Shown here: one piece after another, positions 5,116-8,673 of the stretch
Layout of the letters: each line of letters begins with the position of its first letter
Numbering within the stretch: the stretch's first letter is position 1
NCBI GenBank assembly: GCA_013697015.1
Contig: JACCXL010000277.1
Span: 1 to 8,673, forward strand
Source of the DNA: Chthoniobacterales bacterium
GTDB taxonomy: Bacteria > Verrucomicrobiota > Verrucomicrobiia > Chthoniobacterales > UBA10450
Direction: 5' to 3'
DNA length: 8,673 nucleotides
Translations under genes and position numbers: made by a program
The notes under the pieces: model-generated
Told to the model about the DNA's origin: nothing
Seen by the model: the letters and a program-made list of their open reading frames with translations, nothing else
Database searches by the model: none

Positions 5116-7167
5116 TCAGCTGGCTCGGGCCTCCAGCTGCGCGATCGGAACAAACTCGCTTTCGTGCAAGACCACGCGATCGGTCCCACGCAGTAAGCGC
5201 CACCATTGCCGCGCGCACCCGGCCACAATCAAGAAGACCAGCGCGAGGAAGGCGAACGCGATAAACGCATCGAAGCGCCAGACGCCGGCCTGGCGGACCA
5301 TCTCGGCTCGTTTCGCGGGATCGGCCAACGATCCGGCGGTCTGCGTTAGCGAATCCGCGCCGCTCAGAAATCCGAGCTTAGGATTACTGGAAAAGATCTT
5401 GAGGTAGCCGGCCGAAAAGGTCACGGCACACATGAAGCAGAGGGGCACGAGCGTGACGGCAAGGTAGCGGGTCTTGCGCATCTTGATCAGAACCGTGGTC
5501 CCGAGACAAAGCGCGATCACGGAAAGAAGCTGATTGGCGAGGCCAAAGAGAGGCCACAAACTATTGATCCCTCCGAGCGGATCCAGAATGCCCTGATACA
5601 GAAACCATCCCCAGGCTGCGACCAGCGCAAGGCTGGAGAGAATATTCGCGGGCAACGAGCGCGTATCGCCCAGCGGGCGCCAGAGATTGCCGAGCAAGTC
5701 CTGAAGGAGAAATCTTCCCACGCGCGTCCCGGCGTCGATCGTGGTCAAAATGAATAGCGCCTCAAACATGATCGCGAAGTGATACCAGAGGGCGAGCGCC
5801 GTCGGATTAGACCAAACGCGCGCGAACATGTGCGCCATGCCGACTGCGAAAGTCGGCGCACCGCCCGCCCGGCCGAACATGGTAGGCTCGCGCAGATCGC
5901 TCGCGAGTTTTTGCATCGAGGCCTCGGTCACGGGAAAACCGGCGGCGTTAACGGTTGCGACGACGGCGGAGGGCGTTCCTTTCGTGTTGATCGCGAAGTA
6001 TTCGCCCGGTTGCAACACGCAGGCTGCGATCATGGCCATCAAAGCGACCATCATCTCCGTGACCATGGCGCCGTAGCCGATATCTCGAATCCTGTTTTCG
6101 CGCCCGATCATTTTTGAAGTCGTGCCGGACGCGATCAGCGAATGAAATCCGGAGACTGCCCCACAGGCAATCGTGATGAAGACGAACGGAAAAACCGGGC
6201 CCGCAAAGACGAGGCCGCTTCCGTCGATGAATCGCGAAAGCGAAGGCATGAGAAGCACCGGTCGCAGTGCAACAACTGCGATGGTCAGCGCGGCCACGGT
6301 TCCGAGTTTTAGAAACGTGCTGAGATAATCACGCGGCGTCAGCAGGAGCCAGACCGGCAAGATCGATGCCGCCAAGCCATAGATCATGAGCGCCCACGCC
6401 AGCCATTTTTCGTCGTGGACAAACCAGATTTCCAGCGCTGGAAAATGTGAAAGGAATTGACCACCCCAAACCGCAAAAATGAGACCGGCGATGCCGAATG
6501 CCGTAATCCAGGCGACACTGATGCGTCCGCTGCGCAGCCCGACGCCCATGACGAGCGCGACGGGAATCGTCATTGCCATCGTGAAGACTCCCCATGGACT
6601 TTGCGCGAGCGCCTGGACCACGACGAGTGCCAGCACCGCGAGCAGGATCGTCATGATCGCGAGAACACTAATTAAAGCGAGCGCGCCGACGCCCGGTCCG
6701 ATCTCCTCTTTCACCATTTGCCCAAGCGTTTTGCCGCGGCGTCGCACCGAGCTGAAGAGCACGATCATGTCGTGCACTCCACCTCCGAGGGTGGCGCCGA
6801 TAAGAATCCAGAGAGTGCCTGGGAGAAAACCAAATTGCGCCGCGAGGACGGGGCCGACCAGCGGACCAGGGCCGGCGATGGCCGCGAAATGATGTCCGAA
6901 CACCATCCACCGATTCGTCGGCACAAAATCTTTTCCGTCCTCCTGCACGAGCGCCGGCGTGGCGCGTTCGTCATTAAGAGTCAGCACTTTGGCTGCGAGC
7001 CATTTGCTGTAGAATCGATAGCTGATCGCGAACGTGCACATTCCAGCCACCAGGATCCAGAGTGCACTGATCTGTTCTCCGCGTGACATCGCCAGCACGG
7101 AGACCGCGGCGGCCCCAAGTCCTCCGACTCCCAGCCACATGAGTTTCTTCCAGATGCTCATAAACAT
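5116..7167 (-). CDS. cstA: CstA/BtsT-family carbon starvation transporter
   Basis: CstA-family proteins are polytopic inner-membrane carriers. The E. coli members CstA and BtsT take up pyruvate, and CstA is also linked to peptide use during carbon starvation. The 683-residue product is close to the usual length of about 700. The N-terminal half carries the family hallmark around residues 85-148: NRWMVFGHHFAAIAGPGPLV, then VLAAQFGFLPGTLWILIGAT, GGGVHDMIVLF and RRRGKTLGQMVKEEIG. Many hydrophobic segments follow, with conserved-looking stretches such as SGFHSLIASGTTSKMI and TTIDAGTRVGRFLLQD. The start is ATG 7167, or ATG 7161 six bases inside it; an ACAGGG sits just upstream. The C-terminus ends in a short charged tail after the last helix. 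No small YbdD-like gene follows it, although E. coli cstA has one. It is convergent with the pil operon and divergent from the methyltransferase. Substrate (pyruvate versus peptides) cannot be read from the sequence. Confidence 0.93.
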   Translation of the reverse strand: MFMSIWKKLMWLGVGGLGAAAVSVLAMSRGEQISALWILVAGMCTFAISYRFYSKWLAAKVLTLNDERATPALVQEDGKDFVPTNRWMVFGHHFAAIAGPGPLVGPVLAAQFGFLPGTLWILIGATLGGGVHDMIVLFSSVRRRGKTLGQMVKEEIGPGVGALALISVLAIMTILLAVLALVVVQALAQSPWGVFTMAMTIPVALVMGVGLRSGRISVAWITAFGIAGLIFAVWGGQFLSHFPALEIWFVHDEKWLAWALMIYGLAASILPVWLLLTPRDYLSTFLKLGTVAALTIAVVALRPVLLMPSLSRFIDGSGLVFAGPVFPFVFITIACGAVSGFHSLIASGTTSKMIGRENRIRDIGYGAMVTEMMVALMAMIAACVLQPGEYFAINTKGTPSAVVATVNAAGFPVTEASMQKLASDLREPTMFGRAGGAPTFAVGMAHMFARVWSNPTALALWYHFAIMFEALFILTTIDAGTRVGRFLLQDLLGNLWRPLGDTRSLPANILSSLALVAAWGWFLYQGILDPLGGINSLWPLFGLANQLLSVIALCLGTTVLIKMRKTRYLAVTLVPLCFMCAVTFSAGYLKIFSSNPKLGFLSGADSLTQTAGSLADPAKRAEMVRQAGVWRFDAFIAFAFLALVFLIVAGCARQWWRLLRGTDRVVLHESEFVPIAQLEARAS

Positions 7168-7181
7168 TCGCGCCCTGTTAC

Positions 7182-7210
7182 CGCTGTCCTTTTAACTATC
7201 GAAAACAGCG
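7182..7210. promoter_or_regulatory. Inverted repeat in the divergent cstA/methyltransferase gap
   Basis: CGCTGT (7182-7187) and ACAGCG (7205-7210) are perfect inverted copies separated by 17 AT-richer bases. They lie in the 72-base gap that must hold the promoters of both divergent genes. The spacing between half-site centres, about 23 bases, is near two helical turns, which would suit a dimeric regulator. No clear -35/-10 pair is visible for either gene, so the regulatory role is inferred from position and symmetry only. Confidence 0.35.
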
Positions 7211-7239
7211 CGCGAGCGCCAGCTTCGGTCGCGCGGAGA

Positions 7240-8031
7240 TTGACAGGCATACGCGCGGGCCTTACCAAACCTGCTCTTCTTGCCATGCGGCTCGTTCATA
7301 AACTTGGGAAATTGGCGGACGGGACCGCCCTGCGGAGCGCGCAGCGCAGACTGAACCGGCTGACGTCTCCGCGCAGGAGGCGGGCCAAGCTTGATTCCGC
7401 CGGGGTCCTCGCGCAGTTCGACCACGCGAAACTCGAACAGATCTGCCGTCGCTACGCGGTTGAGAATCCCGGTAAGGGCTGGTCGAAGTATCTGGAGCTT
7501 CCCCGCTGGATCGGGATCAATTTGCAGCGCGTGCGCGACCTTTCGCTCGACCGAGGACGAAGCCGGCGCATTCTCGATCTTGGTTGTGGAGCGGGCTACT
7601 TCCTCTTGATTTGTCAGCAACTCGGACATGAAGTGCTGGGTCTCGATGTTGATGACGTCCCCATGTTTGCGGAGATGACCGACGCACTCGGCGTTCCCCG
7701 CGTCGTCTGGCGCATTCGACCTTATGTTCCTCTTCCGGAACTCGGAGCAAAGTTCGATCTGATCACAGCCTACCTGATCTGTTTTAATGATCACAAAACA
7801 GAGAAACTATGGGACCTGCCGGAATGGAATTATTTTCTCGACGACCTGGAAAGTCATCTCACTCGGCAGGGATCGGTCTGCCTCGAGCTCAACCGGGAAC
7901 TCGATGGCACGCACTACACCGCTGAATTGCGAGACCTGTTCTGCAGGCGAGGCGCCGAAGTCCGCGCGCATCGAGTTTTCTTCAATCGAGCGCCGCGCGA
8001 GCGGCCTTCAACTGAGCGAGCTGCTCGGTAA
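7240..8031 (+). CDS. Class I SAM-dependent methyltransferase, substrate unknown
   Basis: The core is a Rossmann-type methyltransferase. Motif I is ILDLGCGAGYF (residues 111-121). The strand-2 acidic residue that would hold the SAM ribose is in LGLDVDD (133-139), and a motif IV-like strand is FDLITAYLICFNDH (172-185). The N-terminal ~100 residues are helical and basic (LTSPRRRRAKLD, 41-52) with no signal peptide, so a cytoplasmic enzyme is likely. The substrate cannot be inferred; the gene is not beside any recognisable modification pathway. The start is uncertain. The longest frame begins at TTG 7240, where a GGAG sequence is only one base upstream and too close. ATG 7285 (residue 16, MRLVHKLGK) is the main alternative, without a visible ribosome site. 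The last 16 codons and the stop overlap the 3' end of valS on the other strand, and this tail (NRAPRERPSTERAAR) looks unlike a folded domain end. Confidence 0.82.
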   Translation: MTGIRAGLTKPALLAMRLVHKLGKLADGTALRSAQRRLNRLTSPRRRRAKLDSAGVLAQFDHAKLEQICRRYAVENPGKGWSKYLELPRWIGINLQRVRDLSLDRGRSRRILDLGCGAGYFLLICQQLGHEVLGLDVDDVPMFAEMTDALGVPRVVWRIRPYVPLPELGAKFDLITAYLICFNDHKTEKLWDLPEWNYFLDDLESHLTRQGSVCLELNRELDGTHYTAELRDLFCRRGAEVRAHRVFFNRAPRERPSTERAAR

Positions 8032-8673
8032 AACTCAGTTGCCGGCGCCGATGCTCTTCGACGACTGCAGCCGGCGCGCGCTCGGTGAATGAGGTATTCG
8101 CTAGTTTCGTCGCGACGGTTTTCACCTCCGTTTCCAGCCTGGCGATTTCGCGGTCGAGCCGTTCGCGTTCGGTGTCCAAGTTCTCCACCGCGACGAGCAA
8201 ATGCAGTTCGCCGAGAGGAGTGACTGCAACGGGCACTCCCGGCGGCGACTGGTATACCGGGATAATCGATACATCCTCGGCGTTCAGCAGGCGTCGGATC
8301 GTGGGCATTTCAGCCAGCGCCCACGAGGCTGAGGTTCGTAGCACGAATTTCGCTTTTTGGTTCGACGGCAGACGCGACTCCGCACGCAGGTTCCGGCCGG
8401 TTTGCACGACGCCATACACTTCGGCGACGCGACGTCGCGACTCATTGCTCTCTTCCGGCGCGAGCGCGCACGATACCTCCGCCGGAATTTGCGCAAATTG
8501 AATGGAATTATCAGCCGAGACGGGATCGAGCGCGAGGACGCTCCACAGCTCCTCCGTGATGTGCGGCATGAGCGGATGGAGCAGTCGCAAGACGGCTGAA
8601 AGCACCACGTCCATGACCGCGAGAACTGCTTTTTTCGCCGCTGGATCCTCGCCGAAAATCTCCGTTTTCGCGG
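7982..8673 (-). CDS. valS: Valyl-tRNA synthetase, C-terminal part (5' end outside window)
   Basis: ValS charges tRNA-Val with valine in the cytoplasm. The frame is open to the right edge, so only the last 229 residues are present and the catalytic and editing domains lie beyond 8673. Visible residues about 1-125 belong to the class I anticodon-binding domain, with the typical LLHPLMPHITEELW (30-43) and NLRAESRLPSNQKAKF (94-109). Residues about 155-229 form the C-terminal coiled coil that contacts the tRNA, including the ValS-specific signature KLANTSFTERAPAAVV (189-204). This feature separates ValS from IleS and LeuS. The end at QLKAARAALD matches where ValS proteins normally stop, so the protein is not truncated here. 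Its last 17 codons overlap the convergent methyltransferase gene. Confidence 0.95.
   Translation of the reverse strand, partial: AKTEIFGEDPAAKKAVLAVMDVVLSAVLRLLHPLMPHITEELWSVLALDPVSADNSIQFAQIPAEVSCALAPEESNESRRRVAEVYGVVQTGRNLRAESRLPSNQKAKFVLRTSASWALAEMPTIRRLLNAEDVSIIPVYQSPPGVPVAVTPLGELHLLVAVENLDTERERLDREIARLETEVKTVATKLANTSFTERAPAAVVEEHRRRQLSFTEQLAQLKAARAALD

Noticed and set aside
4994..5218. Small minus-strand frame after cstA as a YbdD-like gene
   Set aside because: It overlaps the end of cstA by about 100 bases, and its translation (Cys/Arg-rich start, no YbdD-like pattern) does not match that family.
6479..6892. Plus-strand frame of 137 codons inside the cstA gene
   Set aside because: It is antisense to the conserved transporter hallmark region, and its Thr/Pro/Arg-rich product reflects the transporter's codons read backwards.
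7192..7794. 200-codon minus-strand frame opposite the methyltransferase
   Set aside because: The plus-strand frame carries clear SAM-binding motifs over the same bases, while the antisense product shows no domain pattern.

Overview
The window (8673 bases, roughly 57% GC by eye) is gene-dense bacterial chromosome with short intergenic gaps. It shows no transposase, tRNA, rRNA, CRISPR or phage signal. The gene mix is a BatE-like TPR/SH3 membrane protein, a PilM-PilN-PilO set followed by a short PilP/GspB-like protein, a CstA-type transporter and valyl-tRNA synthetase. Together with codon style this would fit a soil member of the PVC group, perhaps Verrucomicrobiota (Chthoniobacterales-like). 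That assignment is an impression from sequence style, not a proven placement.

Layout. Bases 1-627 (+) hold the 3' part of a TPR, two-helix, SH3 membrane protein. Bases 715-2136 (+) hold a long, intact gene for a soluble protein of a conserved family with no established function. Bases 2240-4940 (+) hold a tight four-gene operon: PilM-like ATPase-fold protein, PilN-like and PilO-like bitopic membrane proteins, and a small exported PilP/GspB-like protein. The first two are 6 bases apart; the last two junctions are ATGA stop/start overlaps. Bases 4941-5115 are a gene-free gap with a weak hairpin and a short CGCAGAG direct repeat. Bases 5116-7167 (-) hold a CstA/BtsT-family transporter. A 72-base divergent gap with an inverted repeat follows. 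Bases 7240-8031 (+) hold a class I SAM-dependent methyltransferase, whose 3' end overlaps the 3' end of valS (7982-8673, -, entering from the right edge) by 50 coding bases.

How the genes fit together. PilM, PilN and PilO homologues are expected to form the cytoplasmic-ring and inner-membrane alignment platform of a type IV pilus or type II secretion-like machine. The exported fourth protein would link that platform to an outer-membrane secretin. No secretin, assembly ATPase, platform protein or pilin gene is present here, so the machine must be completed from elsewhere if it is functional. The transporter, methyltransferase and valS show no functional link to the pilus genes or to each other.

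I do not see a convincing wholly new system. The points most worth checking are the secretin-less pilMNO cluster, the conserved unknown protein at 715-2136 with its possible seven-codon leader ORF, the convergent coding overlap of the methyltransferase with valS, and the dyad in the divergent gap.
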